Part shown: one piece after another, positions 37,412-46,606 of the stretch
How positions within the stretch are numbered: position 1 is the first letter of the stretch
Layout of the letters: every line of letters begins with the position of its first letter
DNA from: Pelagicoccus sp. SDUM812005
Lineage (GTDB): Bacteria; Verrucomicrobiota; Verrucomicrobiia; Opitutales; Opitutaceae
Direction of reading: 5' to 3'
NCBI RefSeq assembly: GCF_031127875.1
Contig: NZ_JARXIA010000002.1
Coordinates: 330,899 to 394,898, forward strand
DNA length: 64,000 nucleotides
The notes under the pieces: model-generated
The model's input: the letters and a program-made list of their open reading frames with translations, nothing else
Databases searched by the model: none
What the model was told of the DNA's origin: nothing
Position numbers and translations under genes: made by a program

Positions 37412-38773
37412 ATGAAGATCGTTATCGTTGGAGCTGGCGAAGTCGGCACCCATTTGAGCGAAACCCTGAGCATCGCCGACCACGACGTCACCGTGATCGA
37501 ACGCGACGACGCGCTCGCCAATACCCTCTCGGAGACGGTCGACGTGCGCGTCGTCAAAGGAAACGGAGCCTCCGCCGGCACCCTGCTCAAGGCTGGGGCC
37601 AACAAGTGCGACTTCTTCCTCGCCATGACGAGCAGCGACGAGACCAACCTCGTCTCCGCCTCCCTCGCCAAGGCCCTCGGCGCCACCAAGACCTTCGCCC
37701 GCGCCCACGACGCGACCTACCGCGACAACACCCTCATCAACCACCAGCGCCACTTCGGCATCGACCACCTCGTCAATCCCGAAGCGCTCGCAGCCGTAGA
37801 ACTCGCCAAACGCATCCGCAACCCCGGACGCGTCGCCGTAGAGGACTTCGGTCGCGGCCAAATCGAGGTCAAGTCCATCGAGATCCAGCCCGGCGCCAAG
37901 GTCTGCGGCACGCCGCTCAAGGACATGCGCCTGCCCGGAAATATCCGCATCGGTCTCATCCAACGAGGCGACAGCAACATCGTCGCCAACGCCAACACCA
38001 CCCTCTCCGTCGGCGACCAAGTCACCGTATTCGGACACCCCGACTCCCTTTTCGAAACCAAAGCCCTCTTCGACCCCTCCTCCAAAGGATCCGCCAAGAT
38101 CACCGTCACCATCCTTAGCGGCACCGAAATCGCCATCTCGCTGGCGCGGCTCCTCTCCAACCCGCGCTTCAAGATCCGCATCATCGAAAAGGACCTCAAG
38201 ATCTGCCACACCCTGGCCGAGCGACTCCCCAGCGTCACCATGATCCACGGCGACGGCACCTCCCTGCGCGTGCTCGAGGAGGAAGAAGTCGGCCACTCGG
38301 ACTTCTTCGTCGCTTGCCGCAAAGACGACGAAGACAACATCATGACCTGCCTCCAAGCCTTCAAACTGGGAGCCAAGCACACCATGCTTGCCATCAACCG
38401 GGCCGACTACATCGAGATCCTGGAAAAGCTGAACACCAATCTCGGCGTGGAGCTCGCAGTCTCCCCTCGCGTCGCCGCCACCAACGAAGTCCTCCGCTAC
38501 ATCGGCAAGAAACCCTTCATCGAGCTCGAAGACCAAGTCCGCCAAGAAGTGGACAACAACTTCATCATCGAACTCGATATCGCCGAAAAGTCTGCCGTAG
38601 TCGACAAGCGAATACGCGATATCAAGTGGCCTGCCGAATGCGTGATCGTCGGGCACGAGCACAACTACATGCCGAAAACCCCTACCGGCGACGACATCCT
38701 GCAAGCCGGCGACTCCATCATCGCCATCATCTGCAAAAGCCGCATCAAGGAGCTCCTCAAGCTCACCAAGTAA
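37412..38773 (+). CDS. trkA: Trk potassium uptake regulatory subunit TrkA
   Basis: This 453-aa cytoplasmic NAD(H)-binding RCK protein gates TrkH. It contains two tandem units, each with a Rossmann TrkA_N and a TrkA_C domain. The first has IVIVGAGEVGTHLSE, Asp/Glu at the strand end (TVIERD) and the KGNGAS motif; the second begins ITVTILSGTEIAISLA, with HGDGTSLRVLEEE. This duplicated arrangement is the E. coli-type TrkA. The membrane partner trkH follows 72 nt downstream. Confidence 0.95.
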   Translation: MKIVIVGAGEVGTHLSETLSIADHDVTVIERDDALANTLSETVDVRVVKGNGASAGTLLKAGANKCDFFLAMTSSDETNLVSASLAKALGATKTFARAHDATYRDNTLINHQRHFGIDHLVNPEALAAVELAKRIRNPGRVAVEDFGRGQIEVKSIEIQPGAKVCGTPLKDMRLPGNIRIGLIQRGDSNIVANANTTLSVGDQVTVFGHPDSLFETKALFDPSSKGSAKITVTILSGTEIAISLARLLSNPRFKIRIIEKDLKICHTLAERLPSVTMIHGDGTSLRVLEEEEVGHSDFFVACRKDDEDNIMTCLQAFKLGAKHTMLAINRADYIEILEKLNTNLGVELAVSPRVAATNEVLRYIGKKPFIELEDQVRQEVDNNFIIELDIAEKSAVVDKRIRDIKWPAECVIVGHEHNYMPKTPTGDDILQAGDSIIAIICKSRIKELLKLTK

Positions 38774-38845
38774 GCCCAACCGAGCCAGCTCGCCTCCTCG
38801 AACGCATCCCGTTCCACTCTCCACCCTCCACCTTTCGCTCTCCCC

Positions 38846-40321
38846 TTGAACTTCCCACTCGTATCGAAGCTCCTCGGCGTCGTGATGCTGATCCTGGCAA
38901 TCGCCTTCATCGTCTGCCTCTGCACCGCCCACTGGCTCGATTCTGCCGCCGAGCTGGAACTCACCCAAAAAGCCTTCATCACCTCGCTGGGCATTTCCGT
39001 CTTCGCAGCTGTCCTCTTCTTCTGGGTAGGCCGTAACCACACCAAGAAGTTTTTCCGCAAGGAAGCCCTTTGCACCATCGGCCTCGCCTGGCTACTCGCC
39101 AGCCTCATCGGAGCCATCCCCTACGTCATGGTGCTGCCCTACGCCGACATGGCGGACGCCATCTTCGAGAGCAGCTCCGGACTCACCACCACCGGAGCCT
39201 CCGTATTCGGCGACCTGGAAAGCTTCCCCCCAAGCCTCATGTTCTGGCGCTGCCTCAGCCAGTGGATCGGCGGCATGGGCGTCGTCGTATTCTTCGTGGC
39301 CGTGCTCGGCTTCATCGGAGTCGGAGCCAAAATGCTCTACGCCAACGAAGCCTCGGGCAGCGTCTCCGAATTCGAGGAAAGCCGCATCCAGTCCACCGTG
39401 GCCAAGCTCGTCTGGGTCTACCTCGGCCTCTCCACCGCCTGCTACCTCGCCTATTGGGGAGCCGACATGTCTTGGTTCGACGCCGTCTGCCACACCTTCA
39501 CTACCGTATCCACCGCCGGCTTCAGCACACGTTCCGCCAGCTTCGCCGCCTTCGACAGCCCCACCATCGAGTGGATCTCCATCGTCTTCATGACCTTGGC
39601 CGGCCTGAACTTCATCCTCATCCTCCGCCTGTGCATGGGTCGCTTCCGCTTCGTCCTGCGCAATACCGAATTCGCCGCCTACCTTTCCATCCTGGTCATC
39701 GCCTGCATCCTCGTCAGCGCCTTCCTGCGCTTCGACGGCACCGGCTGGTCCACCGAGCACGCCATCCGCGCCGGCACCTTCCAAGTAGTCTCCATCATGA
39801 CCACGACCGGCTTCGCCACCGAAGACTTCACCCAGTGGACCTCCCTCCCGCAGATGATGCTGCTCTTCCTCATGCTGGTGGGCGGCTGTACCGGCTCCAC
39901 CGCGGGCGGGATCAAGATTTCCCGCCTAGTGATCGCCCTGCGGCAATCCATCGTCGGCGTCGAACGCTCCTTCCGCACCCGCGTGGTCCGCCAAATTCGC
40001 GTCAACGGCAATACCCTCAGCCCCCAAGCCGTCAGCGAAGTCAATTCCTACCTCGTTCTCATCGCCAGCGTCATCTGCGGCTCCATCCTCTTGGTCTCGG
40101 TCTTCGAAACCTCCCACAAGATCGACACCAACCTCAGCATCGTCTTCGCCTGCCTCTTCAACGTCGGCCCCGGCATCGCGGAAGTCGGCCCCACCGAGAA
40201 CTTCGGCTTCCTCCACTACCATACCAAGCTCTTCCTCTCCCTGCTCATGATCATGGGACGACTCGAGCTCTACGCCATCCTAGCCCTCTTCGCTCCCCCC
40301 CTCTGGAAACGCTTCTCCTAA
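38846..40321 (+). CDS. trkH: Trk potassium uptake channel subunit TrkH
   Basis: This 491-aa inner-membrane K+ transporter has four M1-P-M2 repeats. Selectivity-loop sequences are visible: ESSSGLTTTGASVFGDL, HTFTTVSTAGFST, MTTTGFATEDF and VGPGIAEVGP. GCTGSTAGGIKISRL is the family signature after the third pore. It is read from a TTG at 38846, which gives the expected N-terminal helix; Met14 (MLILAIAF) would cut into it. It works with TrkA encoded immediately upstream. The gene converges with a ferredoxin gene. Confidence 0.93.
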   Translation: MNFPLVSKLLGVVMLILAIAFIVCLCTAHWLDSAAELELTQKAFITSLGISVFAAVLFFWVGRNHTKKFFRKEALCTIGLAWLLASLIGAIPYVMVLPYADMADAIFESSSGLTTTGASVFGDLESFPPSLMFWRCLSQWIGGMGVVVFFVAVLGFIGVGAKMLYANEASGSVSEFEESRIQSTVAKLVWVYLGLSTACYLAYWGADMSWFDAVCHTFTTVSTAGFSTRSASFAAFDSPTIEWISIVFMTLAGLNFILILRLCMGRFRFVLRNTEFAAYLSILVIACILVSAFLRFDGTGWSTEHAIRAGTFQVVSIMTTTGFATEDFTQWTSLPQMMLLFLMLVGGCTGSTAGGIKISRLVIALRQSIVGVERSFRTRVVRQIRVNGNTLSPQAVSEVNSYLVLIASVICGSILLVSVFETSHKIDTNLSIVFACLFNVGPGIAEVGPTENFGFLHYHTKLFLSLLMIMGRLELYAILALFAPPLWKRFS

Positions 40322-40377
40322 GCGCTCCGCGGCGTAGTCCCGCGCGCCCCAGAATTTAAGCTTACCGTAAAGCCACG

Positions 40378-40408
40378 AAAAAACGCGTCCCCTTGCGGGA
40401 ACGCGTTT
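40378..40408 (-). terminator. Rho-independent terminator of the ferredoxin gene (possibly bidirectional)
   Basis: AAACGCGT-CCC (40381-40391) pairs with GGG-A-ACGCGTTT (40397-40408). On the minus strand the stem is followed by a T-run (A-run 40378-40383). It lies between the converging trkH and ferredoxin genes and could serve both. Confidence 0.8.
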
Positions 40409-40437
40409 GCAAAATTCTTGGCGCTTAGCTCGCGCGA

Positions 40438-40674
40438 CTACTCGTCGCCGTCGTCGCCGATCGCCTCTACCGGGCAACCTTCGAGAGCTTCCATACAGAG
40501 GTCGATGCCAGCCTGGTCGGTAGGCTGCGTGTGCACGAACGAGTAGGCTTCGTCGTCGTTGCGAGTGAAGAAGTCTGGTGCGGTTTCACGGCAAAGGTCA
40601 CAGTCGATGCACTGCTCATCTACGTAAAACTTGCCAGCTGCGTTGTCTGACCACTTATCGGATTTGTCTGCCAT
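40438..40674 (-). CDS. Single-cluster [4Fe-4S] ferredoxin
   Basis: This 78-aa acidic protein has one cluster motif, CIDCDLCRETAP, plus the distant Cys in LEGCPVEAIGDDGDE. That is the pattern of monocluster ferredoxins of the Fer4_13/Fer4_15 type (Cx2Cx2C...CP). It is soluble and serves as a low-potential electron carrier. No dedicated partner enzyme is adjacent: waaA lies upstream on the same strand, trkH converges. The terminator downstream shows that transcription ends here. Confidence 0.92.
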   Translation of the reverse strand: MADKSDKWSDNAAGKFYVDEQCIDCDLCRETAPDFFTRNDDEAYSFVHTQPTDQAGIDLCMEALEGCPVEAIGDDGDE

Positions 40675-40721
40675 ATCAGCGTTTAAATCTATAATTCACC
40701 GTTCCTGTCAAGATGCGAGCG

Positions 40722-42014
40722 CTAGCGATCCAGCCAGCTCAGCACTCCCGCAGCCGTGCGGGCGACCGCTCCCCTGCTCCCCGCATGCCAAGCCAATCCC
40801 CCCGTGCTCATCTTGGCGCGAGCGTCCGCGTCCTGGCTCAATTCCACGATCGCCTCGATCGCCTCCGCCGCATCCTTCACCTCGCGCGCCGCGCCATGCT
40901 GCAAAAGCCCCTCGCGAATGCTGCGGAAATTCGACATGCCGCTGCCGAAGACCATCGGAGCGCCCAGGGCCCCGCACTCTACGGGAGTCTGCCCCTCCGT
41001 ATGCGGCGGCAGCGACTTCCCCACGAACGCCAAGTCCGACAACTGCGTCAGAGCCCGCAGCTCCCCATGCGTGTCGGCCACCAAAATATCCAGCTCCCCT
41101 TCCGGAACGCCGCGGCTCTTGAAGTGAAACCTCAAGTCGCTCGCCCGCTCCCGCAACATCGCCTCGATCTCGTGGCGACGCTCCGCATGCCGCGGCACGA
41201 TCAGCAAACGGGCCGCCGGCTCTCGCTCCCGGATCGCCCGCAGGGCCTCGACCAGCATCTCCTCCTCCCCCGGCCACGTCGAGGACCCCAGCAAGAGGAA
41301 CCCCTCGCTCAAGCCCATCTCCGCTCGCATCGACGCCCGCGTCACCGCGTCCAAGATCGGCTCGATCGTCACGTCGACCTTGATGTTTCCCGTCGCGCTC
41401 ACCCGCTCCGCAGGTGCCCCCAAGGCGATATAGCGTTCCCGGTCCAGATCCGAACAGGCGTAGACCTGCGACGTATTCGAAAGGATAGTACGGAAAAAGC
41501 CGCGCAACTTCATGGCCCGCTTGAAGGAGCGGTCCGAAAGGCGACCGTTCACCAGCAGGAACGGAACCCCTCGCTTCGCCGCCTGCCGCGTGTGCTCCGG
41601 CCAAAGCTCCGTCTCCGCGCAGATCGCGACATCCGGGTCGATCTTGTCCCAAACCCGAGCGCTGAACGGATAGAAATCGATCGGAAAATAAGAGATCCCC
41701 ACCGCCAGTTCGCCGTACTTCTCCTGGGCCAACGCATAGCCCGTGCTCGTCGTCACTGTAAGGTAAATCTCGATACGCTCGTCCGCCGCCAGAGCCTTGA
41801 GCAGCGGCTCGATCGCCAGCATCTCCCCCAAGCTCACCGCCTGGATCCAAATCCGCTTCGCTCCCGCTCGCTTCGCCGGCACCTCCATCCCGCGGCCGAA
41901 ACGCGTACCGAAATCCTTCCGGTACCCGCCGCGCTTGCGGATGTGCAGCAAGTAGCCCGGCAAAGTCAGCAGCCAGAGTGGAAGAAAAAGGACTCGATAG
42001 ATCCAAATAAACAC
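40722..42014 (-). CDS. waaA: 3-deoxy-D-manno-octulosonic acid (Kdo) transferase
   Basis: This 430-aa GT30 glycosyltransferase attaches Kdo to lipid IV-A in the inner membrane. It has an N-terminal hydrophobic anchor (VLFLPLWLLTLPGYLL), SLGEMLAIEPLL (the GE motif contributing the catalytic Glu), CAETELWPE, LLVNGRLSDRSF, GSSTWPGEEE and HTEGQTPVECGALGAPMVFG. Presence of waaA indicates a lipid A-based outer membrane with Kdo. No lpx or other LPS gene is adjacent. Confidence 0.95.
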   Translation of the reverse strand: MFIWIYRVLFLPLWLLTLPGYLLHIRKRGGYRKDFGTRFGRGMEVPAKRAGAKRIWIQAVSLGEMLAIEPLLKALAADERIEIYLTVTTSTGYALAQEKYGELAVGISYFPIDFYPFSARVWDKIDPDVAICAETELWPEHTRQAAKRGVPFLLVNGRLSDRSFKRAMKLRGFFRTILSNTSQVYACSDLDRERYIALGAPAERVSATGNIKVDVTIEPILDAVTRASMRAEMGLSEGFLLLGSSTWPGEEEMLVEALRAIREREPAARLLIVPRHAERRHEIEAMLRERASDLRFHFKSRGVPEGELDILVADTHGELRALTQLSDLAFVGKSLPPHTEGQTPVECGALGAPMVFGSGMSNFRSIREGLLQHGAAREVKDAAEAIEAIVELSQDADARAKMSTGGLAWHAGSRGAVARTAAGVLSWLDR

Positions 42015-42182
42015 CCGCCCTCAAAACCAACTCTCCCCCGCCAAGGCAAGCCTCCCCATCCTAAACCCGCTCTTCCCCCCCCTTCTAAGTTACAGTACGG
42101 TCCAGTTTTCGCCCCTCGCCGCCGCCCGCCCTCCTCATTGACAAGCGCCCCCTCGAACCTATTCTCCCGCTTTCAAATCAAG

Positions 42183-42674
42183 ATGGATCACCTTCACGCA
42201 TATTGGAGAATGGACTACGTGAAGCAGGAAAAGACGCCTGCTCAACGGCACCCCTTTGTCGACCTGCCCGCCTTGGACAACGACAAGGAAACCCTCATTC
42301 TCTCCCGCGAGAAGCACAGCTTCATCCTCATGAACCGCTATCCCTACAACGCCGGACACCTGCTCATCCTCCCCTATCGGGAAGTGCCCGACCTGGAGGA
42401 CCTCAGCGACGAGGAACTGCTCTGCTTCACCAAAACCACGCTAAAAGCCAAGAGATTGCTGGCTAAGGCCTTGAACCCGAACGGCTTCAACATCGGCATC
42501 AACCTCGGCGAAGCCGCCGGAGCGGGCGTGCCCAAGCACCTGCACCAGCACGTCGTGCCCCGCTGGAGCGGCGACACCAACTTCATGCCCGTCCTCGGCT
42601 CCACCCGCGTCCTCCCCCAGTCGCTCGAAGCCATGTGGGAACACCTGAGTCAAACTTTGAAAAGTGGCATCTGA
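42183..42674 (+). CDS. HIT-family hydrolase/phosphorylase (Ap4A-type)
   Basis: This 163-aa HIT protein has the catalytic histidine triad HLHQHVVPRW, preceded by MNRYPYNAGHLLILPYRE and GFNIGINLGEAAGAG. The N-terminus MDHLHAYWRMDYV resembles bacterial/mycobacterial Ap4A phosphorylases (HAxWRMxY) more than the shorter Hint proteins. The likely role is removal of dinucleoside polyphosphates or AMP-lysine-type adducts. The start is ATG 42183. It is followed by phoH after 61 nt. Confidence 0.9.
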   Translation: MDHLHAYWRMDYVKQEKTPAQRHPFVDLPALDNDKETLILSREKHSFILMNRYPYNAGHLLILPYREVPDLEDLSDEELLCFTKTTLKAKRLLAKALNPNGFNIGINLGEAAGAGVPKHLHQHVVPRWSGDTNFMPVLGSTRVLPQSLEAMWEHLSQTLKSGI

Positions 42675-42678
42675 AAAC

Positions 42679-42706
42679 GTGAAACAGGGGCGCCTGCCCC
42701 GTTCAC
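42679..42706. repeat. Hairpin between HIT gene and phoH
   Basis: GTGAA-A-C-A-GGGGC (42679-42691) pairs with GCCCC-G-TTCAC (42696-42706) over GCCT. No T-run follows, so it is more likely an mRNA processing or stability hairpin than a terminator. Confidence 0.4.
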
Positions 42707-42735
42707 CCATCGCTTTTCACCCCTAGCTCTACTAC

Positions 42736-43698
42736 ATGCCTTCCCGCAAAATCCATTTCCAAAGCCCTCGCCAGCTGAGCGAGCTCTATTGCAGCGACCA
42801 AGGAAACCTCGAGCTGCTGGAGTCCACCTTCGACGCCACCGTCGTGTCCCGCGACAATTGGATCCAGGTCGACGCCGCCAGCGAGACCGCCATCGCCGCC
42901 GTGGCCGACGTCTTCGAGCTTCTCCTCGAAGGCCGCGAACAAGGCCTCACCGTAAAGAACGCCGACTTCCAAAAGACCGTCACCGGCGTCTCCGAAGGCA
43001 AGCAAGACGAGCTGCGCTCCCTCTTCGAACGGGGCACCGTCATCAAGACCAAGCGCAAGAGCATCGTCCCCAAGACCTTAGGACAAAAGCAATACCTCCG
43101 CTCCATCTTCGAAAACGACGTCGTCTTCGGCATAGGACCTGCAGGTACCGGCAAGACCTACCTCGCCATGGCAGCCGCCGTTTCCAAGCTCATCGAAGGC
43201 AAGGTCGAGCGTATCATTCTCAGCCGCCCGGCCGTGGAAGCGGGCGAAACCCTCGGTTTCCTCCCCGGCGACCTGCAGGAAAAGATCCTTCCCTACCTGC
43301 GCCCGCTCTACGACGCCCTCAACGACATGCTCAGCCCGTCCGACATCGAAAAGCTCACCGAGCGCGGCATCATCGAAATCGCCCCCCTCGCCTACATGCG
43401 CGGACGCACCCTGAGCAATTCCTTCGTCGTTCTGGACGAAGCCCAAAACACCACCTCCGAGCAAATGATGATGTTCCTCACGCGCCTCGGGGAAGGCAGC
43501 CAAATGGTCATTACAGGAGACCTCACCCAAGTCGATATCCCTAAGCACCGCTCCTCCGGGCTGCTCGAAGTTAAAAACATCCTCAAGGGCCTAAAAGGAA
43601 TCAGCTTCCATTTCTTCGACGCCGGCGACGTCGTCCGCCACCACCTCGTGCAGAAGATCATCCAGGCCTACGACCGCTACCGCGACACTCATCAATAG
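42736..43698 (+). CDS. phoH: PhoH-like ATPase
   Basis: This 320-aa cytoplasmic P-loop ATPase has an N-terminal KH-like portion (residues 1-100), Walker A GPAGTGKTYLAM, and Walker B FVVLDEAQNTTSEQMMMFLT with sensor GSQMVITGDLTQVDIP. It is the YbeZ type, which partners YbeY in ribosome/rRNA maturation. The gene order phoH-pgpH-ybeY downstream (10 nt, then a 44-nt overlap) supports one operon for rRNA quality control and cyclic-di-AMP turnover. Confidence 0.96.
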   Translation: MPSRKIHFQSPRQLSELYCSDQGNLELLESTFDATVVSRDNWIQVDAASETAIAAVADVFELLLEGREQGLTVKNADFQKTVTGVSEGKQDELRSLFERGTVIKTKRKSIVPKTLGQKQYLRSIFENDVVFGIGPAGTGKTYLAMAAAVSKLIEGKVERIILSRPAVEAGETLGFLPGDLQEKILPYLRPLYDALNDMLSPSDIEKLTERGIIEIAPLAYMRGRTLSNSFVVLDEAQNTTSEQMMMFLTRLGEGSQMVITGDLTQVDIPKHRSSGLLEVKNILKGLKGISFHFFDAGDVVRHHLVQKIIQAYDRYRDTHQ

Positions 43699-43708
43699 AG
43701 GGTAAAGC

Positions 43709-46126
43709 TTGCCCGAATTTGAATCATTTGATCCACAAAGAGTCTCTCCACATATGCCCGTTTCCGAGCAACTAAAGGCATGGTTTCAGAAGACGTTCCC
43801 TAAGAAGAGGAAACGTCGCACCGAGACGCCCTCCACCTTGCCTCGATTCCTCGAGGAGAGCTCCCTCGTGGGTGGACTGGTCTTCCTCACCACCGTCGCC
43901 CTCATCGTCGTCACCAGCTTCGTAGGCATCAAGCCCAGCGGCTTCCAGATCCTCCCCAACCAGGTAGCGTCCATCCGCATCGTGGCCGCGGAAGCCTTCT
44001 CCTACAGCTCCCCCATCCTCACGGAACGCCGACGCCAGCAGCTCCTCAAAGAGGCCCCCCACGTCTACCGCATAGACATGGAGCCCTACAACGCCTTCAA
44101 AACCCACGTCAAGGAACTGGTCCAGGCCGTCGCCCGATTCCGCCAGATCAAGGACGACCTCATCGTCGGCCAGGCCCAAAGCCACATCGCCACCCTCACC
44201 CGGGAGTTCAACGCCAAGGGCAACTACCGCCTCACCCCCGAGAACCTTTCCCTCATTATAGAGAACACCAACCAGAAGACTTTTGAAAACCTCATCGAAA
44301 CCGGGCTCATCAGCATCGAAGAAAGCTTCAAGCTCGGCATTTACGACGAAAACGACCCCACCTTCAAGTTCAGCCAAGGCGCCGTCGCCATCTTCCACAT
44401 CGCCAACCTGGACAACAAGATCGGCCAAAAGCGAGTGGAGTCCATCGAGGACGCCCTCCGCTCCGTCCGCATCAACCTGCGCGCCTCCAACGTGCAGCCC
44501 CAGACCGCCGACGCCGTCATCCGCATCTTCCGCGACGCCATCAAGCCCAACCTCCGCAAGAGCGAGGCCGAGATGGAAATCCGCCGCCAAGAGCTGCTCG
44601 CCTCCCTCAAGCCCGTCATCGTAAACGTGCAGGAAGGCGCCTCCATCATCGAGCCGGGACAACCCGTCACCCAAGAGCAGCACGAGCAGCTGCGGGAATA
44701 CCAACGCCACATCGCCGACAAGAGCGAAGGCACCGTCGATAACCAGCTCATCGGCCGTATCCTCCTCGTGCTGGCCATGGTCATCGCCGCCACCTTCTAC
44801 ATCCGCCTCGAGCACCGCCGCACCTTCCAGTCCAACGGCCGACTCGCCCTGCTCTCCCTCGTCGTCTTCGTCAACCTCCTGCTCGTGCGCACCTGCTTCG
44901 AGCTCGGAAACATCGAAACCTTCCTCTACGACAACCAGCTCTCCGCCATCCTCCCCTACATCACACCGACCGTGCTGGCCCCCATGCTGGTCGCCATCCT
45001 CATTGGCACCGGCCCCGGCCTGCTCATGGCCCTCATGATCAGCCTCTTCACCGCCGTCATGTTCGGCAACCGGCTCGACCTGCTGGTCATGTCCTTCCTC
45101 GCCTCCACCGTCGCCATCTACGTCTCCCGAAACCTGCGCAAGCGCGGCCGCGTCGTCACCGCCGGCTTCTTCGCCGGCGTCAGCGTCGCCACCTTCACCC
45201 TCCTCTTCAACTTCGTCGACGGCCTCCCCTGGTCCACCCTCATCTACCAAATGACCGGCGGCCTCGCCACCGGCCTCATCGAAGGCGTCGTCGTGGTCGG
45301 CGTCCTGCCCATCCTCGAAGGCCTCTTCAAACGCACCACCGACATCACCCTGCTCGAGCTCTCGGACTACAACCACCCCATCCTGCGCCGCATGCAGCTC
45401 GAAGCGCCCGGCACCTGGCACCACTCCCTGATGGTCGCCAACTTAGCCGAAAACGCCTGCAACGCCATCGAAGCCAACGGCCTGCTAGCCCGCGTGGCCT
45501 GCATGTTCCACGACATCGGCAAACTGGTAAAACCGGAATACTTCACCGAAAACCAACTCGACGGCTACAACCCCCACAACGAGAAGACCCCCTCCTTCTC
45601 CGCCCTCGTCATCAAGTCCCACGTCAAGGAAGGCGTCGACCTCGGCCTCACCTACAAGCTGCCCCGCCCCATCATCGACGTCATCCGCCAGCACCACGGC
45701 ACCAACCTCATCCGCTTCTTCCACCACAAGGCCAAGCAACAGGCCGAAGATCCCTCCCACGTCCAGGAATCCACCTACCGCTACGACGGCCCCAAACCCC
45801 AGTTCAAGGAATCCGCCGTCATCCTGCTCGCCGACTCCGTAGAAGCCGCCTCCCGCTCCCTCGCCAAGGTCACCCCCCAAAACGTCGAGGAACTCGTCGA
45901 CCGCATCTTCTCCGCCAACATCGAAGACGGACAGCTCAACGACTGCCCCATCACCATCGCGGAAGTCGCCAAAGTCCGCGAATCATTCATCTTCACTCTG
46001 CTCAATTCCCTCCACACGCGCATCGCGTACCCAGGGCAGAAGACCGGAGAAAAAGCCCCCAAGAAATCCTCGACCAAGACGGATGACCGAAAAACAGAAC
46101 GCACCAGCGCGAGTACAAGTAAATAG
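43709..46126 (+). CDS. pgpH: PgpH-type 7TM-HD phosphohydrolase
   Basis: This 805-aa protein has an N-terminal membrane helix (LVFLTTVALIVVTSFVG), an extracytoplasmic 7TMR-HDED domain (about residues 70-340), a seven-helix membrane region (350-560) and a cytoplasmic HD domain. HD ligands appear in PGTWHHSLMVANLAENA, CMFHDIGKL, IIKSHV and VIRQHHGT. Homologues (PgpH/YqfF) hydrolyse cyclic-di-AMP to pApA. It begins at TTG 43709, preceded by a good GAGGG Shine-Dalgarno about 8 nt upstream. It overlaps ybeY by 44 nt. Confidence 0.92.
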   Translation: MPEFESFDPQRVSPHMPVSEQLKAWFQKTFPKKRKRRTETPSTLPRFLEESSLVGGLVFLTTVALIVVTSFVGIKPSGFQILPNQVASIRIVAAEAFSYSSPILTERRRQQLLKEAPHVYRIDMEPYNAFKTHVKELVQAVARFRQIKDDLIVGQAQSHIATLTREFNAKGNYRLTPENLSLIIENTNQKTFENLIETGLISIEESFKLGIYDENDPTFKFSQGAVAIFHIANLDNKIGQKRVESIEDALRSVRINLRASNVQPQTADAVIRIFRDAIKPNLRKSEAEMEIRRQELLASLKPVIVNVQEGASIIEPGQPVTQEQHEQLREYQRHIADKSEGTVDNQLIGRILLVLAMVIAATFYIRLEHRRTFQSNGRLALLSLVVFVNLLLVRTCFELGNIETFLYDNQLSAILPYITPTVLAPMLVAILIGTGPGLLMALMISLFTAVMFGNRLDLLVMSFLASTVAIYVSRNLRKRGRVVTAGFFAGVSVATFTLLFNFVDGLPWSTLIYQMTGGLATGLIEGVVVVGVLPILEGLFKRTTDITLLELSDYNHPILRRMQLEAPGTWHHSLMVANLAENACNAIEANGLLARVACMFHDIGKLVKPEYFTENQLDGYNPHNEKTPSFSALVIKSHVKEGVDLGLTYKLPRPIIDVIRQHHGTNLIRFFHHKAKQQAEDPSHVQESTYRYDGPKPQFKESAVILLADSVEAASRSLAKVTPQNVEELVDRIFSANIEDGQLNDCPITIAEVAKVRESFIFTLLNSLHTRIAYPGQKTGEKAPKKSSTKTDDRKTERTSASTSK

Positions 46127-46559
46127 CCTGTGTCCAAAGCTCGGATACGACGAATCCGAGATCGAACGTCTCATCCGAGCCCTAGACAAGGCCGGAGCCT
46201 TCGACGCCCCTCCCGGAGAGCTCTCCATCGCCTTCGTCGACAAGGAGTACATCGCCCAACTGCACGACCAATTCATGGGAGATCCCACTCCCACCGACGT
46301 CATTACCTTCCCGCCCGATCCCGATATCGACCAAGCCGGAGAAGTCATCGTCTGCCCCCAGGTCGCAAGAGAGTACGCCAAAAAAGAGAACCTCGACTTC
46401 AGCCACGAGCTCAGCCTCTACATCATCCACGGCTACCTGCACCTCTGCGGCTTCGACGACATCGAAGAAACCGACCGGGCCCTCATGCGCCGCGCCGAGC
46501 AACAAGCGCTCGAAATCGCGCGCAAAGCCAAAGCCATGCCCAGCTTCAGCCTGTCCTAG
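46083..46559 (+). CDS. ybeY: Endoribonuclease YbeY with Asp in place of the third zinc His
   Basis: This 158-aa metalloendoribonuclease acts in 16S rRNA 3' maturation and 70S quality control. The family motif, normally HGxLHLxGYDH, reads HGYLHLCGFDD here, so the first two His ligands are present and the third is Asp. DPTPTDVITFP is the typical central segment. ATG 46083 is inside pgpH (44-nt overlap, different frame), giving tight coupling to pgpH and phoH. Confidence 0.93.
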   Translation: MTEKQNAPARVQVNSLCPKLGYDESEIERLIRALDKAGAFDAPPGELSIAFVDKEYIAQLHDQFMGDPTPTDVITFPPDPDIDQAGEVIVCPQVAREYAKKENLDFSHELSLYIIHGYLHLCGFDDIEETDRALMRRAEQQALEIARKAKAMPSFSLS

Positions 46560-46606
46560 CGCAGCGCCTTAGCCCGCATCCGCGGAGCCTATAGCCACGC
46601 CTCCGC

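Noticed and set aside
43772..45424. 550-codon minus-strand frame opposite pgpH
   Set aside because: Antisense of PgpH; Gly/Asp/Glu/Val-rich shadow typical of this genome.
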